Origin: Pontiella desulfatans
GTDB lineage: Bacteria; Verrucomicrobiota; Kiritimatiellia; Kiritimatiellales; Pontiellaceae
Length of the DNA stretch: 64,000 nucleotides
Reading direction: 5' to 3'
Assembly: GCF_900890425.1 (NCBI RefSeq)
Contig: NZ_CAAHFG010000001.1
Coordinates: 2,480,001-2,544,000, forward strand
The position numbers were made by a program, and so were the translations under genes. Below, in pieces: positions 33,317 through 43,200 of the stretch. Under the pieces are notes generated by a model that saw only the letters and a list, made by a program, of their open reading frames with translations, had not been told where the DNA came from and did no database searches. Numbering within the stretch: position 1 is the first letter of the stretch; each line of letters begins with the position of its first letter.

Positions 33317-36300
33317 CTATTCCACCAGTCCGGCTTCGAGTTTGAAGAAGGCGTTGGTGGGTTGTGTTTCGGTGCGGAACCATGCGCAACCGTCGGGGGC
33401 GCCGTTGGTCGGCAGGACGGTCAGTGTCCAGTCGATCAGGTTTGTGGAGCCGAGCACCGCCACATCGACGTACGGCAGGGTGGCAACGTCCTGCGCCGGG
33501 GTTTCGACGACGGGCTTTCCGTCCACCAGCCTGATGCCCAGCATCAGACCGTTCTGGGCGTTGGTGCCAAAGGCGTATTCAAATGCGTTGGGCACGCCGT
33601 TGCTGTTGTTGTCCATTGCAAGGAACGCGGCCAGGTCGCCTGCATAGCCCATTTCATTTGCCCAGAGGGCAAAGCCTTCGTAGTGCGGCATCCAGAGCAC
33701 CTGGTCGAGCCAACCGCAGTCTTCGCCGGTCGAAAGGGTGCTGTCCTTGTAGTATTCCCAGCGCAGGACGTGGGAAGCATTGTCCTCGATCTGGTAGGAG
33801 GCTTCCGTCCAATCCACTTCGCCGTTGAGAACCAGTTCGTCATTCCCGTCCACCATGAATGCCAGACCATCGAAGCGATCCTCGCTCGAAACCTTCCATT
33901 GGAAGGTCAGGGTTCCGGGGCCGGCCACCGAGGTTTCCAGCCAGCTGGTTTCCTTGTCGGCAATGGAACCGCTTCGGGCGGCATCTACGCCATCGCCGGT
34001 GTCAACGGTTTGCACGAACCAGTTCGACGATCCGCCGGTGGTCCAATCCAGGTGGTTGTCGAGCGCCTCGGCAAAACCGATGGCCGAGGGATCGAACGTG
34101 AAAAGGACGCGGGCATCGGCGAAGCGCGGCATGGGTTCCTCGTTGCCGGTGTTGTCGGTGGCCACGGAGAAGAATTCATACCAGCCATCGCCTTCGGGGT
34201 AGACGAACGAAAGGTTCCATGGGGCCACCGAGGCGGTTCCAGCGATCGTCCATTCGGTCCATGCGCTGCCGTCGATCGAGTGGCGGTAGTAGAAATCGAC
34301 GCTTGCCACGCTGCCGCCGGTTACGACGGGTTCTGCATAGTCGATCTTCAGGAAGGGGCCTTTGGCGCCGCCGTTGTATTCCTTGGCATCGAAGACCAAG
34401 TTGTTGGCGGTTGCCGCGTCTTCGACCGCGGCCTTGACCACCAGGCTGACCGCGGCATCGCCGGAACGCTCGCTTTCCACGAAGGAGGTCACGTCCCACC
34501 CATACCATTTGTAGCTCTCGGTGGAGAGGGTGGCCATGTCCAGCGATGCTCCGAACAGCGGCTGGTTGCTCCATGTGATGGAATCTTCGCTCCAGCTGTC
34601 ATCGGTCGCACCGTGGACATCCACATCCATTTCACTGGTCGCGTTGTATGTGCCGTAGCAATAGAGTTCGAGGGCGGCGGAACCGATGACGGCTCCGGCG
34701 GGTATTCCGCTGAGATCGAACCGGGTCCAGATGCGCTCGTTCCCGTAGGGCGAGGAGGCCGAGGACTGGAGGTAGAGGTTTGGGCTGCTTCCGCTGTTGC
34801 GGCCCTGGTCGCCGGACTCGACGTGCGCATCGTCGGTCGGCAGCAGGATGGAAAGGGATTCCTCAGTGGAATCGGAGGCTGAGGCCGCAAGGATGAGAGG
34901 GGAATCGCCCTGTTGAACCGGCACAATCGCATCCACCAAGGAAAAGGGAAGGTAATCGATATCGACCGGGGCGCTTTCGACCACATAGGCTTCGGCGCAG
35001 CGGAAGCGGCGCTCGTCGTAGCGCATGGTTTGCACGCCGGCCAGCTCCAGGTGGTCGCCGATGTCCCCGGGCAACGCCATGAGGTCGTAGCCGCCTTCGG
35101 TATAGACCGAAAGGGTCTGGCCCATGCGGTCCGTGATTTTGTGGCTGCCCGTTTTTTCGCCCTCGAAGGCAACATAGCGGTTTTCGTGGTATTCGTCCCA
35201 GAACTCCGAAATGGAACCCTTGAAGTCCGGCAGGGCCAGCGCAGTGTTGGTTCCGACGATGCGGAACTCGACGCCGTCGGCCACGATGCCTTTTTGGTCG
35301 ACGAACTGCGGGTTGCCGGCATGGAAGCCGAACTCCCCTTCGATGTCGATCAGCATGCCGTTGGTCAGCGCGCCCTCCTCAAAGCCGAGGTAGGAACGGT
35401 AGAGCATGACTTCCGCCAGGCGGTTGGTCGCGTTGATGGAACCGTCGGCATTCACCAGGTTTGCATCCACATAACCGCCGCGGCGGGCAACCGTGTCGTC
35501 GGTCGCGCTGAGCAGGCGGACATAGGCACTTTCGAAGTAGGGTTCGGAGTTGGCGTCGTCCACCATGGTGACCACCGCACGGAAGCGCCCGGCCGAACCG
35601 GTGTTGAGCACATAGCGGTCGCTGGCCACCTGCATCGGGTTGTTGCTCGTGAACTGGGAGGTGTAGTCGATCATGGTCTGGCGGATCGAATAGTCGTACT
35701 CGACCGGGGTCGGGTCGCCCCAGCCGCCGGTCGCGAAATCGTTGTCGTGGGCATACATGTATTTGCTGACCGCCACATTGAAGGTGTCGGTCGGGTTGAT
35801 CGGCACGCCGCCCTTTTCGATCTTGTAGATCACACCGTCATCGGCGAAAACCTGCCAGCCCCGGGAGATGGAGGTGCCGCAGTGGTCTTCTTCGATGAAG
35901 TCCCAGATTTCCTGCCCCGTGGCTTCAATCAACACCATATTGTCGTCCTGCCACGGATAGGTTTCGTAGAGTTCGAGATAGGTGATCTCGCCGGCGGCGT
36001 TGTCGCGGCGGACGCCGCCACCGGACTGCAGGGCCAGATCACAGCTGTCGGGCGTCTGGGTGTCGATGTACCACTGCATGGAATCGGACACCCAAGCCCC
36101 GGCGGCATTGTCGCCCGCCCACGGGAACTCGGAGTGCGTAAACCATTTGTCCTTGTTGAGACGCAGGTCGACCGCGCTGTAGCCGATCACCTGGTCGAGC
36201 GCGTAGGCCACGTTGGTGTCGCCGTATTTGGTGTGCGGGTTCAGGGCATATTCCGTTTTCAGGTCTTCGACCACCTGGGCCACATCCGGATCCGGCGTGA

Positions 36301-38170
36301 TGTCGGCGCAGCGCACCACATTCTTCCATGAATCGATATACGATCCGTCGTCCGCCAATTCAATCTCGCCCACGTACTGGCAATAGGATGCGGCTTCGGC
36401 AATGATGGTTTTGTGGTTGATGTCGGAAGGCTGCCAAACGGTTTCGGTCATGGTGTGCCAGTGGCCGCCGACCACGACGTCCGGCGGTTCGGTTTGGCCG
36501 TCGTCTTCGACCAACTGCCATTTGCCGTCGGAATCGCTGGCAACGCGGCTATGGCCGACGTGGACCAGCAGCAGCACCATGTCGCACTGCTCCACGTTGC
36601 GCAGGTGGTCGACATAGCCCTTGATCTGTATGTCACTGGCATTGTTGTTCCAGGAGCAGGTCAGCACGTCAATCACGGGTTCGGTGGTTTCCTCGAGGTG
36701 CGAGGAGGTGTCGGTGGTGTAGCCGAGAATACCGACCTTCTTGCCGTCGGCCACGACCGTTACATACGGGTCGAAATAGGGCGTCGTGGTTCCCTCGTGT
36801 ACAATATTCATGGAGATGAACGGAAAGTTGGCGAGGTTCTTCATGTTGTTGAGCATGTCGATGTGGCGCACGTCGTGGTTGCCGACCACCGAAGCGTCGA
36901 GTCCGCGCCCGCGCTGCAGTTTCAGTTTGCGGTCAAGCTCGTTGTAGAACTGGATCAGGCCGCGGTTGCCGTCGATGTCGCCCAGCACGTTCCCTTCCGA
37001 AACGTCCCCGGCATCCACGATCACCGACCCCGGTTCCGCAGTGGCCAGCTCCAGCATCTTGGCGGCCATGTAGGCCGCGCCGCCCACCTTCTCCAGCACC
37101 GGGACATCATTCGTGCCCGTGATGTCGTAATCGTGCGTGGTCAGGCGGGAGTGGACATCGTTCACATGGATCACGTGGATGCCCTCGTTGTATTCGCTGG
37201 CCAGGCCGTTGACCGTCACGCCGGATGAATAGTTCGTTTCCGAATCGACCGACCAAATGCGGAAATAGTATTCCCCGTCTTCTTCCAGCCCGGCGTTCAT
37301 GACCACAAATCCCGAACCGTTGAAGATGACTTCACCGCCACCCGGAACCGTGTCCACATAGGAGAAGGCTGTTCCTTTGGCCGGGATGCCGAACACGTTG
37401 TTTGTACTACGGGCGATAAGCACATCGTCGGCATTGGCGTTGGGGCTCCAGTAAACATTGACCTGCCCCGCTCCGCCCGGCTCAGCGGAAACATCCTGGG
37501 GATTCTCCACGAACACCGCCCCCGTGCCGTAGCCCGAAAGGGTTACGTTGTCGAACGCAATATCCTCATCGCCCGAATCGAGGTGCAGGCTAATCCGCAA
37601 ATCGAGCGCCGCCCCCGTGCCCGGGATGCTTTTTTCGAAGAGCGTGAAGGCATCGGTCAGTGCCGCATCGTCCCCGATACCGTCAAAATCCGTATCTTCA
37701 TACGCTTTCGAATTATATTGGGCACCATCGTTTTCAAACCACAGGAGGTTGTTCCAACCGCCCCCGTCGATCCGGTATTCAACGTGGGCAAAATCCGCCG
37801 CGTCCCAGTCATCGTCCCCGTTGTAGCCGACGTCTTCGGCAAACAGGGCGGAAAACACCAAGCCGGTCATGCCGAAGATGTCGAGGCCGTTCCATGAGAG
37901 CGTTGCTTCGCCCCCCGGCGCACCGGGATCGGCATCCATGTCCTGCCCGCCGAAATAACCATTGCCATGCAGGTTCGTGTAAACCACATACGAACCCACC
38001 GAAATCCCGTCGGAGGCAACCCGCCCGAAATAGTCCCCTTCCCCATCGGAGAGTTCCGCGATCGATGGCACGTAGCCAACCGTTGGGTCTTCAAAATCCT
38101 CGTAGAGCAGATTCGTTTGAGCCTGTGCGGCAAGAAGGGAAAGACAAAAAAACGCGGCGATTTTTTTCAC
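33317..38170 (-). CDS. Giant secreted 5'-nucleotidase with carbohydrate-binding-like modules
   Basis: A 1617-residue protein with a GTG start and AGGAGT nine bases upstream. Signal peptide 1-17 (MKKIAAFFCLSLLAAQA). About 20-215 is a beta-sandwich domain (FDNVTLSGYG), then a fibronectin-like segment. From about 335 lies a metallophosphatase domain: IHVIHVNDVHSR, VDAGDVSEGN, GNHDVRH near 432, GGHWHTMTE. The nucleotidase C-terminal domain has LQSGGGVRRD near 712 and YPWQDDNMVLIEATG. Residues about 900-1090 include an OB-like block, 1110-1230 a DNRLRE domain (WTRFDLSGIPAG), and the C terminus a PVC-type repeat (VLGSTNLIDWTLTV). Probably a surface or released nucleotidase, with extra modules binding glycan or matrix. 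Confidence 0.85.
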   Translation of the reverse strand: MKKIAAFFCLSLLAAQAQTNLLYEDFEDPTVGYVPSIAELSDGEGDYFGRVASDGISVGSYVVYTNLHGNGYFGGQDMDADPGAPGGEATLSWNGLDIFGMTGLVFSALFAEDVGYNGDDDWDAADFAHVEYRIDGGGWNNLLWFENDGAQYNSKAYEDTDFDGIGDDAALTDAFTLFEKSIPGTGAALDLRISLHLDSGDEDIAFDNVTLSGYGTGAVFVENPQDVSAEPGGAGQVNVYWSPNANADDVLIARSTNNVFGIPAKGTAFSYVDTVPGGGEVIFNGSGFVVMNAGLEEDGEYYFRIWSVDSETNYSSGVTVNGLASEYNEGIHVIHVNDVHSRLTTHDYDITGTNDVPVLEKVGGAAYMAAKMLELATAEPGSVIVDAGDVSEGNVLGDIDGNRGLIQFYNELDRKLKLQRGRGLDASVVGNHDVRHIDMLNNMKNLANFPFISMNIVHEGTTTPYFDPYVTVVADGKKVGILGYTTDTSSHLEETTEPVIDVLTCSWNNNASDIQIKGYVDHLRNVEQCDMVLLLVHVGHSRVASDSDGKWQLVEDDGQTEPPDVVVGGHWHTMTETVWQPSDINHKTIIAEAASYCQYVGEIELADDGSYIDSWKNVVRCADITPDPDVAQVVEDLKTEYALNPHTKYGDTNVAYALDQVIGYSAVDLRLNKDKWFTHSEFPWAGDNAAGAWVSDSMQWYIDTQTPDSCDLALQSGGGVRRDNAAGEITYLELYETYPWQDDNMVLIEATGQEIWDFIEEDHCGTSISRGWQVFADDGVIYKIEKGGVPINPTDTFNVAVSKYMYAHDNDFATGGWGDPTPVEYDYSIRQTMIDYTSQFTSNNPMQVASDRYVLNTGSAGRFRAVVTMVDDANSEPYFESAYVRLLSATDDTVARRGGYVDANLVNADGSINATNRLAEVMLYRSYLGFEEGALTNGMLIDIEGEFGFHAGNPQFVDQKGIVADGVEFRIVGTNTALALPDFKGSISEFWDEYHENRYVAFEGEKTGSHKITDRMGQTLSVYTEGGYDLMALPGDIGDHLELAGVQTMRYDERRFRCAEAYVVESAPVDIDYLPFSLVDAIVPVQQGDSPLILAASASDSTEESLSILLPTDDAHVESGDQGRNSGSSPNLYLQSSASSPYGNERIWTRFDLSGIPAGAVIGSAALELYCYGTYNATSEMDVDVHGATDDSWSEDSITWSNQPLFGASLDMATLSTESYKWYGWDVTSFVESERSGDAAVSLVVKAAVEDAATANNLVFDAKEYNGGAKGPFLKIDYAEPVVTGGSVASVDFYYRHSIDGSAWTEWTIAGTASVAPWNLSFVYPEGDGWYEFFSVATDNTGNEEPMPRFADARVLFTFDPSAIGFAEALDNHLDWTTGGSSNWFVQTVDTGDGVDAARSGSIADKETSWLETSVAGPGTLTFQWKVSSEDRFDGLAFMVDGNDELVLNGEVDWTEASYQIEDNASHVLRWEYYKDSTLSTGEDCGWLDQVLWMPHYEGFALWANEMGYAGDLAAFLAMDNNSNGVPNAFEYAFGTNAQNGLMLGIRLVDGKPVVETPAQDVATLPYVDVAVLGSTNLIDWTLTVLPTNGAPDGCAWFRTETQPTNAFFKLEAGLVE

Positions 38171-38547
38171 GGTGAACGACTCCTTGGGGTAAAAGTTGCG
38201 CCAAGGTTCGTTCCGGAGTGTTAGCGGAATATCCTGTAAATGCTAAATCGCCGCTCGCATCGCACTAGCGATGGTTGAGCACTCCATTCAGGTATTGTTA
38301 TTCGCCTTTAGTTTCCGGTCGATGCGGCTCGAACCGGGAGCGGCGGTTCTTCTTCGCAACTTCCACGGCTTCGCAGGATTGGCGGTAGAGCACTTCCTGG
38401 CTACGGACTTTTTCCCCGCCCTTCCTGGCCTCCGCGAATATATCCGACCGCTTTTGCTCCAATTAAGGCATCTTATCGCTAGCCAAAAGGTTGAAAAAGA
38501 GATCAGAGCATCTTTAGGAATGCCTGCCCTCTCTTTCGGATGACGGA
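38171..38547. other. Intergenic region with a ppk remnant
   Basis: About 375 bases between the giant nucleotidase start and the TIR gene stop. The part at 38298-38435 is a diverged copy of the ppk1 3' end (separate entry). The rest holds the promoter of the nucleotidase gene and nothing else I can recognise. Confidence 0.6.
38298..38435 (-). pseudogene. Fragment of the ppk1 3' end
   Basis: Read on the minus strand this is an open frame of 45 codons with a stop but no start, encoding GGEKVRSQEVLYRQSCEAVE, then VAKKNRRSRFEPHRPETKGE. By hand it matches the last residues of the intact polyphosphate kinase (43916-46015; GGKKIRSQEILYNQACEAVE) at 30 of 41 positions. The two DNA copies share the exact 17-mer TTCCACGGCTTCGCAGG (38361-38377 and 43973-43989). 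Upstream of it no further similarity to ppk remains. It marks the far side of the TIR operon. Confidence 0.85.
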
Positions 38548-40269
38548 CTAATAGGTTTTGTAATTTGGAAGGCCGAAGATGTCGATGTGGCTGGCGAGGG
38601 ATTTGCCGGCACGTTTTTCCTGGATTGATCCCGGCTCACGCATCTTGATCGCGAACCCGTCCAGCGGTAGCACTTGCTTGATCCGCTCAAGCATGTCCGC
38701 AGCCGCCGGATCGTAGTAGACGGTTCCATCATCCGGGGAATGGAGCACCAGAAGGGTGTTGCCAAGATAGAGATTGAAGTAGCCCGCTGTGCCCTGCAAC
38801 TGAACCATGTTTTGGTGAACACTGTTTACAAAGCCCGCACCACGCAATGTTTCAAGAGCCTTCTTCGCATTTCGGGGAACCGTTTGGTTCGAGCCCTTTT
38901 GATAGATCTGGATCTCGATCTTCGCCGGATCGGTGATGGGCGCCACCGGTGCATTCGATGTTTTTGGCAACGGCGGCGGTGCCACCGAGGGGTATTGCTT
39001 CGATGCGGGAAGCCCCACAATGTCGATGCGCTTCGTCAGGTCACCCATGAACCGGGACTGCATCGAATCCTTTGGGCGCGGGATCATACGGTGCTTCGCA
39101 TCCAGGGGGATGATCGACCGGAGCTTTTCCACCGCCGGTTGAGCTGCGGAATCGTAGTACACCGACTGCGCTTGGGAACGTATGAGGGAATCGATCGAAT
39201 CGTTGCCCAGATGCAGCTCATGGTAGTCGGCTTGCTGCTGAACGAATCGTTTCCGGTGCACATATACGAATGGATAGCGATGGAGCGCCAGGACCCCCAA
39301 CATTTTTTCCAGGGCGCTTTCCGCCATCCCGCTTGAACCAAAATACCAAACATGGATTTCCAGGTCGTCCGGAGTCAATGCCGCAAGCTCCACCTCCACA
39401 ACCTGTCCATCAGGCTTGGCAGGCAAGGAATCCTCTTTCACCACCGGCTCATCATTCTCCGGCACCTTCTCTTTTTCATCGGTCAACGAAGCGAGCTGCT
39501 CAAGCTTTTGAATCCGATCCCGTTCCACCTGGCGCTTCACTTTCTCGGCGGCCTCCTGCTCGGCAAGCTTTGCAAGCCGCTCCACCTCGGTCTCCAAATC
39601 CTCGATGGTCTGGCTTTCGTCGCCTACCCAGGTGGCCGGATCCATCGTGTCCGGCTGCGCCTCGGTATATTCGGGAGGTGCCGGGGCGTCCACCGGAGCC
39701 ATGGGTGGCCTCGATTTCCACACCAGCACGCCGCACAACCCCACCACGAGCAACAATAGTAACCAGACCATCTTGCTCTTTTGCGAACGAACCACCACGC
39801 GGTTCGGTGTCCAGCCCTCCGGCTGTACCGTTGCCCGCCCCTCTTCCAATAGTTTGCCGACCTGCTCGACAATGGCCGGGTGGTAGGACTCGAAGGGTTT
39901 CGGGAATGCATCGATCCACTGGACGTGGCTGAGATAGTAGGCCATGTTCTTGGTGAGCGTGAATTCCTCCACACGTACCGGCAGGATCTGCATGTTGCGC
40001 CCAATGGCGTGGTTCACCTCGCGCAGCACGTGCGGCGATTCCGCCGAACGGCGCGTCAGCAGCAACAGCATCACCGAGCACTGTTCGAGCCCATTAATGA
40101 TCTGTTCCGCAAAGTCCGCCCCGCCGCCAATCTCCCGCGGCGCAAACCAGCACAGGAATCCCCGCGCCTCCAGCACCTCGACCAGTTTCCCCGCAACCGC
40201 CGCATCCTCCGACGCATGGCTAATGAATGTCTTGTGTTTCTCCACGATCTGATTCCCCACTTCGTTCAT
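38548..40269 (-). CDS. TIR-domain membrane protein with coiled coil and duplicated C-terminal domain
   Basis: A 573-residue protein. TIR domain at about 11-140 (TFISHASEDAAVAGKLVEVL, WFAPREI, MLLLLTRRSAESPHVLREVN); E84 in HVLREVNHA sits where the NADase glutamate lies in bacterial TIRs. One helix at 167-184 (MVWLLLLLVVGLCGVLVW), a Pro-rich linker, and a coiled coil at about 220-262 follow. Residues 303-430 and 447-569 are two copies of one unrecognised domain (both contain YFG/IYQKGS-like starts, YHELHLGN or YFNLYLGN, VYYD and IDI-GLP). The topology suggests the TIR domain is in the cytosol and the repeats outside the membrane. Its ATG overlaps the stop of the upstream TIR gene (ATGA), so the two are translationally coupled. 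Confidence 0.85.
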   Translation of the reverse strand: MNEVGNQIVEKHKTFISHASEDAAVAGKLVEVLEARGFLCWFAPREIGGGADFAEQIINGLEQCSVMLLLLTRRSAESPHVLREVNHAIGRNMQILPVRVEEFTLTKNMAYYLSHVQWIDAFPKPFESYHPAIVEQVGKLLEEGRATVQPEGWTPNRVVVRSQKSKMVWLLLLLVVGLCGVLVWKSRPPMAPVDAPAPPEYTEAQPDTMDPATWVGDESQTIEDLETEVERLAKLAEQEAAEKVKRQVERDRIQKLEQLASLTDEKEKVPENDEPVVKEDSLPAKPDGQVVEVELAALTPDDLEIHVWYFGSSGMAESALEKMLGVLALHRYPFVYVHRKRFVQQQADYHELHLGNDSIDSLIRSQAQSVYYDSAAQPAVEKLRSIIPLDAKHRMIPRPKDSMQSRFMGDLTKRIDIVGLPASKQYPSVAPPPLPKTSNAPVAPITDPAKIEIQIYQKGSNQTVPRNAKKALETLRGAGFVNSVHQNMVQLQGTAGYFNLYLGNTLLVLHSPDDGTVYYDPAAADMLERIKQVLPLDGFAIKMREPGSIQEKRAGKSLASHIDIFGLPNYKTY

Positions 40270-43200
40270 TCACTCTTGGTTTCGGCCTTCACCCAGTGCT
40301 GATAGGATGCCGCCACCTGTCTAAGCGGCTCCCACGCCGGCAGCAAGTTGTGCACGTAGCCAATCCCCATTTTGCCGGCGGGAAACTCCGCTCTGAAAAA
40401 CCGCGCTTCCGTTGGACGGTAGAAGACCACTGCTCGACCTGCGTTTTCCGTGCGAGTCAATTCGCCACGGAACCCCCAAGGTTCCAGCGAAATATTCCAT
40501 TCGCCCACCGCCACAAAAACATCACCGGGTTTCACCCCAGACCGTGCGCCGGGCGAGTTTGGCAACACCCGGTTGCAACCGTAGACCATGGGCATCGGCT
40601 TGTTTTTTTCGTTATAAAATAGTTCACGCATCATAACGTTGCGTTCACTGAACGTGCGGGAAAAACGCGAAAATCCCTCGCGGCACAGACACGCGTTGCC
40701 GTCCACGCCAAAGAACGCACGCTCCACCATGTTTCCACGGATGTCGTAAAGCGCAGTACTGTGGGCAATCCCCCCTTGGTCGGCACAGGGCTGGCCATCT
40801 TTTCCGAAATGACGCCACGCAATCCTGCGCCCCCGCCCATCGTATTCCATCTCGATCCGGGCAAATCCCGTTGCCCCCGGGGAAGGCTTTCCATCAACAC
40901 CGAAATAGTGCTCCACCAGCACATTGCCCCGGGCATCGTAATCCTGTTCCATCCGGGCATAGCCCCCATTGTGCAGGCACGGCCTACCATCCGCACCATA
41001 GTATGCCCATGCGATGCAATTGCCGAGATCATCGTATTTCTTCACGAAACGGGCAATGCCGTCCTGTTGTGCACAAGGCTTTCCATCCATACCGAAATAG
41101 GACATGGCCACCACGTTCCCCCTGTCGTCGTATTCCCTCTCTTTGCGCGCATACCCTTCCTTGTGCATGACCGGCAACCCATCCACTCCCCAATAGGATT
41201 CCGCCGTCAAATTCCCCCGCTCGCCATACTCCCGTGTCATACGGGCATAGCCCTCCGGACTCAGGCATAGGGCCCCATCAACACCGAAGCACCGTTTTTC
41301 AACCGCATGGCCCCGTTGGTTGTAGCGCGTCTCCACCCCGGCAACCCCATTCCCGGCCAGGCATGGCTGGCCATCCACGCCAAAGCAACGCTCCGACTCC
41401 ACATGGCCGCGCTCGTCGTATGCCTTCTCGATACGCGCAAAGCCCTCCGCCCCCAGGCAGGGTTTGCCATAGAGACCGAATAGCGATTTCCCGACCATGT
41501 TTCCGCGCCCGTCGAACTCCTGAACCGAGCGCGCATGGCTTCCCCCGAAAAGCGCCGGTTGGCCTTCCGCATCGAAATAGCGCCACTCGATCAAGTTGCC
41601 GCTTGCATCATATTTCATCTTAGCCCGACTGCATCCATTGGCGGCGATGCAGGGTAGGCCGTCCCGACCGAAGTAGGTTTCCTCAAGCACGTTGCCGAAC
41701 TCGTCGTGCTCCGACGTCAAGCGCGCGTAACCCTCCTTGTGCAAGCAAGGTTTCCCGTCCTCATTGAAATAGGCCCATTCGATCACATTGCCGCGCCCAT
41801 CGTAGGAACGCGTTATCCGGGCAATGCCAGCGCGATGCAGGCAAGGCGTTCCATCCATTCCAAAGAACGACTGCTCGACCAGGTTTCCATGCTCATCGAA
41901 GGCCTGTGCATAACCGGCCGTATGCTCGTTGTTCAATGTGGGATTTCCCTCGGTGTCCCAGTAGTGGCGCTCCACCAAATCCCCGGCTTCGTTGTAGACG
42001 GATGTCAACCGACCGTAGCCATCGCGGTTCAGACAGGGTTTACCGTTCATGTCCCGAAACGAGACTGCAACAACATTGCCCCGATTGTCCCACGAAGCCT
42101 CGCCGAGGGCATAGCCACCGCGTTGCAGGCAGGGATTGCCCTCGCAATCGAAATAGGCCTCCTCCACCGGATAGCCCTTTGCATTATGCTTCATGGCGAT
42201 GGTCGCATAGCCGCCCTTACCGATGCAGGGTTGCCCATCGAGTCCCGCGAACCGGCCCTCGATCTGATTGCCATGCGTATCGTATTCCAAAGACAGTCGA
42301 GCAAACCCCTCTCGCACCACGCACGGCTTCCCGGCGACATCCTCGTAGGTTTCCGCGACCGCGTTCCCCCACTCATCGTATCTCCGGATGCTGCAGGCAC
42401 TTTGGTTTTCGTTCAGCACAGGATGCCCATCCGCATCCACCCACGCAATACGCAACCGGTTCGCGTTTGAATCGTAATCATAACGCCGACCAGCCACGCC
42501 GGTTCTAGTTGGACACGGTTTGCCATCCACCCCAAGGTATTGAACCGAAACCACCTGTCCGTTTGGCGCATATTCGAAGTGCAGGCCGGCAACACCCGAC
42601 GCATCGGTGCAGGGGGATTTGTTGCTGTTCAGGTAAAGGCGTTGCACCACCCGCCCCGCTTCATCATAGACCAACTCCCATGCGGCAATCCGGGAGCGGT
42701 GCCGACCAAAGACCATTCCGCCCCGACTATGTATTCCCGCCGTCTCCGTGGCGAGATGAACGGCCTTGGTCTGGTGGCGCCCTTCGCCGGTATCGCGAAA
42801 CTCCACCACCGACATATCCGGCGTGTAGAACCAGCGCTTGAGTTTCCGTCCATTGGTGGAGTATTCCTGCGCCCACTCCAAGGAACCATCAGCACGATAG
42901 TGGAATTCGCGATCGACCGGGCGGTCAGCGGTTTCGGTATCGACCGCCGCCCAAACGGAATCCGACCCGTTGACGGAGGACACCCGGCGCACCCGGCCTC
43001 GGCTTTTTTCAAACCGCCACGACACATGACGGTGTCCGGCCTGCTCTTTACAGAGTTTTTGAATACCCTCGGGCAGCCCGTTCTCTTCCACATAATCGAC
43101 ATAGTGGTGGATCTTCGTGCGGTTGAAGTCCCAAAGTCCGACCCCACCTGCAACTGCTCCCAGCAGCACCGCCGCACCGCACGCCGCAGCCACGGCAACA

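Noticed and set aside
32924-34882. 652-codon plus-strand frame over the giant nucleotidase
   Set aside because: Antisense shadow without motifs; the minus strand has DNRLRE and C-terminal domains here.
40617-42632. Possible CRISPR or minisatellite from the 96-bp period
   Set aside because: Units are highly diverged in DNA but conserved in protein pattern, which is a protein repeat and not an array of identical repeats.
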